Below, one piece after another: positions 1 to 5,164 of a stretch of DNA of 6,932 bases (the first letter of the stretch is position 1; the number at the start of each line of letters is the position of its first letter). Source of the DNA: an uncultured Rhodospirillales bacterium (GTDB lineage: Bacteria; Pseudomonadota; Alphaproteobacteria; Acetobacterales; Acetobacteraceae); the NCBI GenBank assembly GCA_903904805.1, contig CAIVDX010000024.1, positions 1 to 6,932 on the forward strand, given 5' to 3'. Under the pieces are notes generated by a model. The model was not told the DNA's origin. It saw only the letters and a list, made by a program, of their open reading frames with translations, and made no database searches. Both the position numbers and the translations under genes were made by a program.

Positions 1-90
1 AGGCGAAGGGTGGGGAGGCGAAGGGTGGGGAGGCGAAGGGTGGGGAGGCGAAGGGTGGGGGGGCGCAGGGTGGGGGGGCGTAGGGCGGGT
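1..90. repeat. 15-bp minisatellite, about 6 units, continuing off the left edge
   Basis: Positions 1-60 are four identical copies of AGGCGAAGGGTGGGG. Units at 61-75 and 76-90 are diverged. Because 15 is a multiple of three, copy-number change would add or remove whole LRLPT pentapeptides in the minus-strand gene without shifting frame. The plus strand has closely spaced runs of three and four G separated by 1 and 7 nt, which fits a G-quadruplex pattern. Confidence 0.95.
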
Positions 91-509
91 GGGCAGGGGA
101 TGTCGAGCAGGACGAGCAGGCGGCGGAGCGAGCGGGCGATGGCGGGGTGCTCGGCGCAGATGGTGGGCAGGACGGAGTGTTTGAGGAGCTGGTGAAGGTC
201 GTCGGCGTGGTCGGCGAAGTCGTGCGACACGGCGATGAGCCAGCCGCCGCGCTGGGGCATGCGGATGGCGGCGATCGGCGGCGGGTTGGGGGCTGCCGGG
301 CGATGCGGCTGGGTGGCGTGGCGGCGGGGGCGCAGGCCGGGCAGACGGTTCAGCCGGAGGACGAGGCGCTGCAACCAGGCGCACAGACATGTGGCCGGGC
401 TGGGCGGCGTGGTGCCGGTGGGGACATGGCCGATGGCGCCGATCAGCCGGTTGGTGAGGCTGATCAGGATGACGCAGAGCCGGTCCAGCGGGGTGAGCGC
501 TTCGTTCAT
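1..509 (-). CDS. Hypothetical Leu/Pro-rich protein with C-terminal LRLPT repeats (3' end off the window)
   Basis: The minus strand is open without a stop from an ATG at 509-507 to the left edge, giving at least 169 codons. I do not recognise the family. The protein starts MNEALTPLDRLCVILISLTN, a mildly hydrophobic amphipathic N-terminus. A Pro/Arg-rich linker covers about residues 33-80, followed by a compact segment with RGGWLIAVSHDFADHADDLH at about 87-106 and a Leu/Arg-rich helix (ARSLRRLLVLLDIP). From about residue 140 it becomes the pentapeptide repeat L-R-(P/L)-P-T, coded by the 15-bp DNA repeat at 1-90. Codon use is strongly G/C at third positions and the frame has no stop, which supports real coding. 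No strong Shine-Dalgarno precedes the ATG; GGAAC lies about 5 nt upstream. The region upstream carries dispersed repeat copy A. The C-terminus is unseen, so total length is unknown. No function is proposed. Confidence 0.6.
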   Translation of the reverse strand, partial: MNEALTPLDRLCVILISLTNRLIGAIGHVPTGTTPPSPATCLCAWLQRLVLRLNRLPGLRPRRHATQPHRPAAPNPPPIAAIRMPQRGGWLIAVSHDFADHADDLHQLLKHSVLPTICAEHPAIARSLRRLLVLLDIPCPPALRPPTLRPPTLRLPTLRLPTLRLPTLR

Positions 510-559
510 GCTTTGTTCCGTAACACGACAGGGGGTGGGGTGGGCAAGAGGATTTTTGT

Positions 560-628
560 GGGGCGGGTTTGAGCGGGGGATGTCGCGGTTCGTCGTGGAG
601 CGGAATGGTGAGGGAGGATGGCGGAATG
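560..628. repeat. Dispersed intergenic repeat, copy A
   Basis: An ungapped hand alignment of 560-628 with 4968-5036 gives about 55 identical positions of 69, beginning with an identical 14-mer (GGGGCGGGTTTGAG). The right part, 598-628, also matches 4497-4527 closely. The hairpin seen at the end of copy B is not preserved here, as the sequence diverges after 628. The copy lies between the divergent minus-strand hypothetical gene and the PEP-CTERM gene, so it may overlap promoters of either. Confidence 0.75.
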
Positions 629-652
629 TCATAGATAATTGCGATCAAGCAT

Positions 653-657
653 AGGAG
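653..657 (+). promoter_or_regulatory. Ribosome binding site deciding the PEP-CTERM start
   Basis: AGGAG lies 5 nt before ATG 663. It favours ATG 663 over an in-frame TTG at 639, which has no comparable site and would put extra polar residues before the signal peptide. A GATAAT hexamer at 634-639 resembles a -10 box, but no convincing -35 is present. Confidence 0.6.
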
Positions 658-662
658 TTGCC

Positions 663-1301
663 ATGTTCTCTCGCGTCGTATCGGCGGTCGCCCTTGTCAT
701 CGGCTTGGCAGTCGGCAGCAGCGGTGCACAGGCCACCACGATTTCCTTCAGCGGAGCGCCGGTCGCGTTTTTCGCCGGGCCGGTCACGGAGAATGGCTTT
801 GTCTATTCACGCGACTCGGCCACACCGTCGGGCACGCTGATGTCTGCGCCGGGCATCATTCAGGGTGCAGCGTCCACGACTAACACGCCCCCGGTTCTCG
901 GCACGCTGGACATTGTCAGCGCCAATGGCGGCAGCTTCACCTTCACCAGCATGACGGCCGGTCTGCACGCATACGTCGACTACAGCGACACGTTCACGGT
1001 GGCGGGCTATCTCGACAACACCCTGGTCGCCACCGACACGTTCGACATCATGCGCCTGGTCAACGACCTGTCCGTTAGCACGTTCACCGCGGGCAATCTG
1101 GCCAATGATACCATCGACACGCTGAAGATCACGCTGGCCTCGTATCCCACCGAGACCGGAGCGATCCCGTTTCTGACCGGCGTGACGCTGGGTTCGGCGA
1201 ACCAGGGTGTCGATGTGCCGGAGCCCGCGAGTGCGGCCCTGATCGGTGTCGGACTGGCAGGTCTGGGCATGCTGCGCCGCAAGGGTGCCCGGCGGGCGTG
1301 A
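663..1301 (+). CDS. PEP-CTERM sorting domain-containing secreted protein
   Basis: The protein has 212 residues. Residues 1-24 are a Sec signal peptide (MFSRVV, hydrophobic AVALVIGLAVG core, cleavage probably after AQA). The mature part, about 25-180, is rich in Thr, Ser, Gly, Ala and Asn with few charges and alternating beta-type patterns, typical of exported beta-sandwich proteins. The C-terminus is a canonical PEP-CTERM signal: VPEP at 185-188, a hydrophobic helix (AALIGVGLAGLGML) and a basic tail (RRKGARRA). In known systems this tail is recognised by exosortase (EpsH/XrtA type), which processes the protein during export to the outer surface or matrix; no exosortase is in this window. The middle domain is not recognised, so the specific role is unknown. 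The gene appears monocistronic. It could be a matrix or envelope protein; that is inference from the sorting signal. Confidence 0.9.
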   Translation: MFSRVVSAVALVIGLAVGSSGAQATTISFSGAPVAFFAGPVTENGFVYSRDSATPSGTLMSAPGIIQGAASTTNTPPVLGTLDIVSANGGSFTFTSMTAGLHAYVDYSDTFTVAGYLDNTLVATDTFDIMRLVNDLSVSTFTAGNLANDTIDTLKITLASYPTETGAIPFLTGVTLGSANQGVDVPEPASAALIGVGLAGLGMLRRKGARRA

Positions 1302-1414
1302 TATCGGGCTTGGGCGGTGTGCATGGAGTAAGGAAAGGCGCTGACGACGCCGCGCGGGAACTCGGCGCCGTTCATCTTCCCCGCATCGTCGCGGAATTCG
1401 ACATCAATGCCTCC

Positions 1415-1429
1415 CGGCGTTGAACGCCG
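1415..1429. terminator. Short hairpin between converging transcription units
   Basis: CGGCGT and ACGCCG form a perfect 6-bp stem around a 3-nt loop. It lies 113 bp after the PEP-CTERM stop and 30 bp after the nucleotidase-fragment stop on the other strand. No T-tract follows on either strand, so an intrinsic terminator is only a weak suggestion. The flanking stretch 1302-1458 is open in frames on both strands (for example minus-strand residues MNGAEFPRGVVSAFPYSM), but I recognise no gene in it. Confidence 0.3.
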
Positions 1430-1458
1430 TGCTTTCGGCTTACGGGGACGAGGCGCGA

Positions 1459-1992
1459 TCAGCTCGCCCTGATCGCACGCACCTCCGCGGCACGTTCATC
1501 GACGGGGACAACGGGCAGCTCGCCCGGGATCTTCACCGGCAAAGCGCGGAGGTGATCCATGATCGCCTGCCATTCCTTGATCTCCTCGATCGCGCCCTTC
1601 TGCGTCCGGGTGTCGAGACTTGCGCGGTCGATCGTACCGGGCGGGGGCAGCAGGTAGGGCGTGTCGTCGCGGGGATCGTCAAGTGCCTCGACCTTCGATG
1701 TGAGCGGCTTGCCGTCCTTGTTCTTCGGCACCAGCGGCAGGGCACCCTTGGTGTATTTCGGGATCGCCATGACGATCAGGCCGAGCATCAACGGGCAGGT
1801 GAGGCTGTGGAGACGCGCGTCCTGGCCGGCGATGTCAATGGCGCGGTAGCCACGATCGAGGTCGCCGAGCTCGATGGCGGTCACGACGTCGAATTTCGGG
1901 CGCGCGGGGTCGTAGCGGAAGCGCATTCCGGATGCCCTGGGGAAGTATTCGCCGGGGTGGGCGGGGCTATCGACGAGGAAGAACTCGAGGAG
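1459..1992 (-). pseudogene. C-terminal fragment of a probable bifunctional metallophosphatase/5'-nucleotidase
   Basis: About 177 codons on the minus strand end at TGA 1461-1459. The segment reads LLEFFLVDSPAHPGEYFPRA at its start, then SGMRFRYDPARP, a pattern resembling FPQVSGLRFTYDP of the 5'-nucleotidase C-terminal domain (UshA-like enzymes, which hydrolyse nucleotides and related phosphoesters, usually in the periplasm). Next come ELGDLDRGYRAIDI, LMLGLIVMAIPKYTKGAL, a PPPG loop and a C-terminal segment EIKEWQAIMDHLRALPVKIP. The N-terminal metallophosphatase domain with its metal ligands is absent. Upstream of about 1992 the frame stays open on this strand, but the residues turn into noise because the plus strand there codes a cupin fragment. 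I read this as a truncated, inactive remnant. The assignment rests on remembered family motifs, so the family is moderately certain and the truncation more so. Confidence 0.55.
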
Positions 1993-1993
1993 G

Positions 1994-2218
1994 TGTGATG
2001 AGGTTGTGGTGTGCCTGTCGGGCGCGGGCGAGGTGCAGGCGGGTGGGCTGAGCCGGCAGTTCGCGGCGGGGCAGAGCGTGGTGCTGCCGCTGGGTGAGGT
2101 GCACCAGATCTTCAATGTGGGGCATGCGGCGCTTGAAATCGTGGGGATTTTTGGTGCGACGCCGGTCGTGACGCTGCTGCCCGATGGGTCGGTGATCGAT
2201 CTGCCGTGGCGGACGTGA
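1994..2218 (+). pseudogene. C-terminal fragment of a single-domain cupin protein
   Basis: The frame from about 1994 to TGA 2216-2218 reads CDEVVVCLSGAGEV, then a Gly-containing turn, FAAGQSVVLPLGEVHQIFNV and GIFGATPVVTLLPDGSVIDL-PWRT. This matches small cupins with an H-x-H-(D/E)-C-(D/E)-E-VVVVLSG core and an ATPV..LPDG...LPW end. The second cupin motif is present, with the late His in VHQI. The N-terminal third, which normally holds the two metal-binding His of motif 1, is missing: going upstream the frame enters sequence antisense to the nucleotidase remnant. A GTG at 2006 could in principle start a 70-residue product, but it would lack half of the metal site. Full-length relatives have about 110-130 residues. 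I call it a 5'-truncated pseudogene. Confidence 0.7.
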
Positions 2219-2258
2219 GGGAGGTGTGAGCGGGGGGGGGCGTTTGGCAGCGTGACGG

Positions 2259-2290
2259 TGGCGCGCTGCGACGAGGCATGGCGCGCTGCG
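2259..2290. repeat. 12-bp direct repeat in a GC-rich intergenic element
   Basis: TGGCGCGCTGCG occurs at 2259-2270 and again at 2279-2290, a 20-bp period. It resembles the TGGCGCAATGCG core of the dispersed hairpin repeat at 5027-5038 and may be a distant member, but here the second arm is direct rather than inverted. Confidence 0.55.
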
Positions 2291-2560
2291 CTCACCCATC
2301 CTTGTGCTGGGTAGTTCCCGAAGCTCCCACCGGGGATGCGCATGACGTAGCTGTGCACAGCACGTTCGGATCGCGTTTGTGGTGTCGGGTTGCCTCAACG
2401 GGAGCGGAAGGCGGCTGCTGAAGCTGTGCATGGTCATTGGCTTTACCGTCATAGGAACCAAGGCCATGGCCATCGAAGGCCCCAGCTTCATTGTCTGCCT
2501 CCACGAGGGCGCGATCGACATCCGTGACCACCAGGCGGCGGTCGCGGGGGGGCGCCAAAG

Positions 2561-2620
2561 GCCGGGGCGATACGGGCCGGGGCGACACGGGCCGGGGCGA
2601 CACGGGCCGGGGCGATACGG
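2561..2620. repeat. 15-bp minisatellite, four units
   Basis: Four head-to-tail copies of GCCGGGGCGAYACGG (2561, 2576, 2591, 2606) differ only by T/C at the Y position in the order T, C, C, T. Read on plus they would code G-P-G-R-(Y/H); on minus V-S-P-R-P. The array ends 55 nt before the chosen start of the DUF1295 gene, so it lies in that gene's likely 5' region. Confidence 0.95.
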
Positions 2621-2675
2621 AATCGTCTGAACCAGAATTGCGGCCGCCATGGCGGCACGCGGAGCGCCGAGGGCC

Positions 2676-3518
2676 ATGCCACATCTTTCCGACATCTCCC
2701 GCGGATTCATCGGGCTCCCGTGGCGATACCTGGCCTTGAGTCTGGTGCTTTGCCTTGTTCTGTCGGCGCTGGGGTTCAAACGGGTCGTGTATTTCGTCAG
2801 TCTTGGTTATGCGGCCTCGATCGCCGCGCAGGCGATCGTCATGCCGATCCTGTATCGGCATACGCTGCGTGATTGGGTGCTGATCCAGTCGGCGCTGCTG
2901 CTGGCCTACGGGCTGAGGCTGGGTATTTTCGTTACTCTGCGGGAGCGGGCCGCCTCCTACCAGACAGAACAGGCGGACAATGCCGCGCGCGGCGCCGCGG
3001 TGCGCGGTCCGATGAAGGCGGCCATTTGGGTCAGTGTTTCGGTTCTCTATGTGCTGATGTTCCTGCCGGCGCTGCTCACGATGTCGGCGCAGGCCGCCGG
3101 CCACGCCATGCCGTCGACGCCCGTCGGCGTCGTGTTGATGGCGGCCGGTCTGGGCTGCGAAGCTTGCGCGGATTGGCAAAAATCCCGGTTCAAGGCGCAG
3201 AGTCCAGCGCATTTCTGTGATGTCGGGCTGTACCGCATCGTGCGCTTTCCCAATTATTTTGGCGAGATGGTGTTCTGGTGCGGGGTTTGGATTTCAGCCA
3301 TGTCGGCCTACCAGACCCCGCTCGCGTGGGTGCTTGGTGGTGTTGGCTTCATCTGCATCGAACTGATTATGCTTGGCTCAAGCCGCCGCCTGGAGGTGAA
3401 GCAGGCCAGCCGCTACGGCGCCGATGCCACCTATCAGGCTTACGCCAGACAGACGCCGATCCTGTTTCCTGTGGTGCCGCTTTATTCGCTCCAACATCTG
3501 AAGGGTCCGCTCGGATGA
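2676..3518 (+). CDS. DUF1295 / steroid 5-alpha-reductase-like integral membrane protein
   Basis: The product has 280 residues from ATG 2676. About seven hydrophobic segments can be seen (roughly 19-35, 38-57, 66-88, 117-136, 146-162, 196-211, 216-234). The diagnostic C-terminal block is present: DWQKSRFK (166-173), GLYRIVRFPNYFGEMVFW (184-201) and YGADATYQAYARQTPILFP (247-265). This is the DUF1295 signature, part of the fold shared by steroid 5-alpha-reductases and isoprenylcysteine methyltransferases; the C-terminal block contributes to cofactor binding in relatives. The substrate is unknown; a membrane lipid, sterol-like or isoprenoid double bond is a family-based guess. An in-frame ATG at 2649 would add nine residues but has no ribosome binding site; GGAG at 2661-2664 or GAGG at 2669-2672 precedes 2676, neither ideally spaced, so the start is uncertain. 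Its stop overlaps the next gene's start (ATGA). Confidence 0.85.
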   Translation: MPHLSDISRGFIGLPWRYLALSLVLCLVLSALGFKRVVYFVSLGYAASIAAQAIVMPILYRHTLRDWVLIQSALLLAYGLRLGIFVTLRERAASYQTEQADNAARGAAVRGPMKAAIWVSVSVLYVLMFLPALLTMSAQAAGHAMPSTPVGVVLMAAGLGCEACADWQKSRFKAQSPAHFCDVGLYRIVRFPNYFGEMVFWCGVWISAMSAYQTPLAWVLGGVGFICIELIMLGSSRRLEVKQASRYGADATYQAYARQTPILFPVVPLYSLQHLKGPLG

Positions 3519-4480
3519 TGCACGGCCGGATCTGCGTCGCCGGCGCGAGCGGGTACCTGGGACGTCGCGTCGTGGCGGAACTGCGCGCGCGTTCCTCGCC
3601 GGTTGTGGCGATCCTCAGGGACCGTTCGTGCGACGAGGATCAGCGCCGATTGATTGCGCTTGGCGCCGGGCTCGCGTTTGTCGATGCCGCGCGACTTGAA
3701 CCCTACGCCAAGGCGCTTTCCGGCGCCGTGGTGGCGATTGCGTGCCTCGCATCGGCGCATGTGCGTGGCGATGCGACCAACGATTTTTGGGCGATCGATC
3801 GTGACGCGACCATTCGCTTTGGACGCGCGGCCCTTGCCGCGGGCGCACGCCATGTGATCCTGGTCGCGACCTTCGAAGGCCGGGCGTCGCGGCACGCCAC
3901 CGCGTTCAGCGACGCCAAGGAGGTTGCCGTCGACACACTCGGCGCGGCATGTCGCGCGGCGGGCGCCGCGTTCACCGTGATCCGGCCAACCGCCTATTTC
4001 AGCGATCTGACCAATCGGGCGTTCGACTCCGTGTATCGGCACGGGCGACACACGGTGATTGGAGACGGATCCCATCGCATCAACCCCGTCGATGGCTGCG
4101 ACGTGGCCGCGTTTATCGCCTGCTGTATCGGCGACCCCGAGAAAGCCGGGCGGGAGCACCAGGTCGGGGGCCCGGACACGTTCTCGTTTCGAGAGATCGG
4201 GATGCTTGCCGCCGAGGTGATCGGGCAGCCGGATTCGCTGAAAATCCGAATGATTCCTCTCTGGTCGTTACGGCTTGCCGCGATGGTGGCATCGGCGGGC
4301 GGCCTGATTTCTCGCGGCAGCCGGGGAACCGCGGCGATTGTTCGATGGATGATCTGGTCTGGCACGCACGATGCGGTCGCGCCTGCTTGCGGAGACCGGC
4401 GGCTGGTTGACGCGTTTCGCGCCAAACGAGATGCGCTGAGGCCTGAGACGAAGGATGCGACGCGGCGAACCGATCGGTGA
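3515..4480 (+). CDS. Atypical SDR / NAD(P)-binding (NmrA-like) family protein
   Basis: The product has 321 residues. The N-terminal Rossmann motif is GASGYLG (10-16, Gly10/13/16), preceded by beta strand RICVA. Later features fit the atypical or extended SDR group: ARHVILVATFEG (111-122), AKEVAVDTL (134-142), VIRPTAYFSDL (155-165), INPVDGCDVAAFI (189-201) and a VGGPDTFSFREIG segment (217-229). The classical YxxxK dyad is not evident, as in many NmrA-like proteins, so it may be a reductase or a redox sensor. A hydrophobic stretch near 246-265 could contact a membrane. It starts within the stop of the DUF1295 gene, with AAGGG at 3501-3505 nine nt upstream of ATG 3515; a second ATG follows at 3518. 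The overlap indicates translational coupling and a joint role with the membrane protein. Similar folds include 8-vinyl reductases of chlorophyll synthesis, but no pigment gene is here to support that. Confidence 0.85.
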   Translation: MMHGRICVAGASGYLGRRVVAELRARSSPVVAILRDRSCDEDQRRLIALGAGLAFVDAARLEPYAKALSGAVVAIACLASAHVRGDATNDFWAIDRDATIRFGRAALAAGARHVILVATFEGRASRHATAFSDAKEVAVDTLGAACRAAGAAFTVIRPTAYFSDLTNRAFDSVYRHGRHTVIGDGSHRINPVDGCDVAAFIACCIGDPEKAGREHQVGGPDTFSFREIGMLAAEVIGQPDSLKIRMIPLWSLRLAAMVASAGGLISRGSRGTAAIVRWMIWSGTHDAVAPACGDRRLVDAFRAKRDALRPETKDATRRTDR

Positions 4481-4496
4481 AACGGGACGGGCGCGC

Positions 4497-4528
4497 GAGC
4501 GGGATTTTGCGGGAGGATGGCGCAGTGC
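4497..4528. repeat. Dispersed repeat, partial copy C
   Basis: GAGCGGGATTTTG followed by CGGGAGGATGGCGCAGTGCG matches the right half of copies A (598-628) and B (from 5005). Only the left hairpin arm, GGCGCAGTGCG, is present; the right arm is replaced by a run of ten G. It lies in the gap between the SDR gene and the converging mazF gene. Confidence 0.65.
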
Positions 4529-4530
4529 GC

Positions 4531-4540
4531 GGGGGGGGGG
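4531..4540. repeat. Run of ten G
   Basis: A G10 homopolymer directly follows repeat copy C and a GCGC. It lies in the 80-bp gap between the SDR stop and the mazF stop, outside coding sequence. Such tracts are slippage-prone and also a common place for sequencing errors. Confidence 0.9.
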
Positions 4541-4560
4541 TGGGCGCTAGGCTTGCCTGG

Positions 4561-4911
4561 TCAGATGCCGAGGAGGGGGCGGAGTTTGGCTTTGACTTCG
4601 GCCAGCGCGGCTTGGGGGATGGTGCCTTTGTGCTGGGCGCGGCGGGCGCGCCAGCCGAGGCTTTTGATCTGGTCGGCGAGGACCGCGCTTGGTGGGGTGC
4701 CGGGGACCAGGACCTCGAAGGGGTAGCCTTTTATTTTCGTGGTCATTGGGCAGCAGAGCATCATGCCGCGCGGGCCGTTGTCGCGGGCGGGGGAGAGAAC
4801 CAGGGCGGGGCGGTGGCCGGCCTGTTCGTGGCCAGCCCCTTCTTGCGGCTTCTGCGGGTCGAAATGCAGCCAGACGATGTCGCCGGTGTCCGGCACGTAG
4901 CCGGGGGGCAT
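4561..4911 (-). CDS. mazF: MazF-family endoribonuclease toxin
   Basis: The product has 116 residues and aligns by eye along its length with E. coli MazF: YVPDTGDIVWLHFDPQK (5-21), EQAGHRPALVLSP (29-41), MTTKIKGYPFEV (56-67), ALADQIKSLGWRAR and a C-terminal KAKLRPLLG. MazF cleaves mRNA at short sequence motifs and is normally held inactive by MazE. The functionally important Arg of HRPA (Arg34) and Thr of MTTK (Thr58) are present, so the enzyme looks active. There are about four extra residues before EQAG. The start is ATG 4911-4909; the frame is open further upstream to 5079, but that extension is the antitoxin reading frame and repeat DNA read out of phase. The ATG overlaps the mazE stop as TGATG, the usual operon arrangement. 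What is odd is that only the tail of mazE survives. Confidence 0.93.
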   Translation of the reverse strand: MPPGYVPDTGDIVWLHFDPQKPQEGAGHEQAGHRPALVLSPARDNGPRGMMLCCPMTTKIKGYPFEVLVPGTPPSAVLADQIKSLGWRARRAQHKGTIPQAALAEVKAKLRPLLGI

Positions 4912-4967
4912 CACCAGACTTCCTGACCGACGGGTGGGCCGAAATCCTCGTCGTCGGGGAAGGGTTC
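4911..4967 (-). pseudogene. mazE: 3' remnant of the mazE antitoxin gene
   Basis: Eighteen codons and a TGA (4913-4911) read EPFPDDEDFGPPVGQEVW. This corresponds to the MazE C-terminus (E. coli MazE ends in IDWGEPKDKEVW), the part that docks on MazF, and overlaps the mazF start as TGATG. The N-terminal AbrB-like DNA-binding and dimerisation domain, normally about 50-60 residues, is absent. Going upstream, the frame enters dispersed repeat copy B at 4968 and stays open to a TGA at 5078-5076 with no ATG, GTG or TTG. The homology boundary and the repeat edge coincide to within a few bases. I infer that a rearrangement replaced the antitoxin's 5' part and promoter. Confidence 0.75.
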
Positions 4968-5036
4968 GGGGCGGGTTTGAGTGGGAGATTTCGTAGTTAG
5001 TCGGAGAGTGGAATTTTGAGTGAAGATGGCGCAATG
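4968..5036. repeat. Dispersed intergenic repeat, copy B
   Basis: This is the counterpart of 560-628, with about 55 of 69 positions identical by hand alignment without gaps. It abuts the mazE remnant on its left and runs into a perfect hairpin on its right (5028-5053). In both full copies the left edge faces a minus-strand coding region, so the repeat lies on the 5' side of minus-strand genes. Confidence 0.75.
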
Positions 5037-5053
5037 CGAAGATGCATTGCGCC
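5028..5053. repeat. Perfect REP-like hairpin at the end of copy B
   Basis: GGCGCAATGC (5028-5037) and GCATTGCGCC (5044-5053) are exact reverse complements around a 6-nt loop. A related hairpin lies at 6174-6199. It is not followed by a T-run on either strand, so it is more like a palindromic intergenic repeat than an intrinsic terminator. Confidence 0.85.
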
Positions 5054-5124
5054 CTGCGGTTGCTTGACCCAGACGTCATGGATTGGCTCTCGTTGGAATA
5101 ATCAACGGCCAGACCTCGGGGGCG

Positions 5125-5144
5125 AGCCCTTTGTCGGGAGGGCT
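5125..5144 (-). terminator. Weak hairpin downstream of the flavodoxin gene
   Basis: AGCCCT (5125-5130) and AGGGCT (5139-5144) form a 6-bp stem with an 8-nt loop, 21 nt past the flavodoxin stop on the minus strand. No U-tract follows, so termination here is only possible. The rest of 5054-5164 shows no gene. Confidence 0.3.
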
Positions 5145-5164
5145 GTCATGAGGGTTCACGCCGT

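Larger units (their letters stand above)
2219..2675. other. Repeat-rich gap without a convincing gene
   Basis: This stretch holds a run of nine G (2232-2240), a 12-bp direct repeat (2259-2290), a perfect 12-bp palindrome GCTGTGCACAGC (2350-2361) and the 15-bp array at 2561-2620. A plus-strand frame from GTG 2379 to 2630 would give 83 residues with a hydrophobic stretch (LCMVIGFTVIGT) and a Gly-Pro-Gly-Arg-His/Tyr repeat tail. It has no ribosome binding site and no family I recognise, so I do not call it a gene. Minus-strand frames through here are also open, as expected of high-GC sequence. Confidence 0.5.

Noticed and set aside
1..90. CRISPR array
   Set aside because: The units are contiguous 15-mers with no spacers, and no cas genes are present.
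147..654. Plus-strand open frames of about 140 codons
   Set aside because: They are antisense to the open minus-strand gene at 1-509 and encode low-complexity Gly/Arg-rich sequence typical of high-GC shadow frames.
1007..1375. Minus-strand open frame overlapping the PEP-CTERM gene
   Set aside because: Most is antisense to the PEP-CTERM gene. The first 20 or so residues (1310-1375) look coding-like, but I could not place them in any family.
2350..2361. Perfect 12-bp palindrome as an operator
   Set aside because: No gene start or promoter can be tied to it, so it is only mentioned within the gap entry.
1967..2779. Minus-strand open frame of 270 codons across the cupin and minisatellite
   Set aside because: It is antisense to the cupin fragment and out of frame with the nucleotidase remnant; the composition is Pro/Arg-rich noise.
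2292..3212. Minus-strand open frame of 306 codons
   Set aside because: Most of it is antisense to the DUF1295 gene, with Gln/Arg/His-rich composition and no recognisable motif.
4477..4926. Plus-strand open frame of 149 codons after the SDR gene
   Set aside because: It lies antisense to mazF, whose family identity is clear.
5028..5053. Intrinsic terminator
   Set aside because: The stem is perfect, but neither strand has a T-run after it and a relative lies at 6174-6199, so a palindromic repeat fits better.
4561..5079. MazF with a 56-residue N-terminal extension from ATG 5079
   Set aside because: The extension is repeat DNA and the mazE tail read out of phase. MazF homology begins at ATG 4911 with the standard TGATG overlap.
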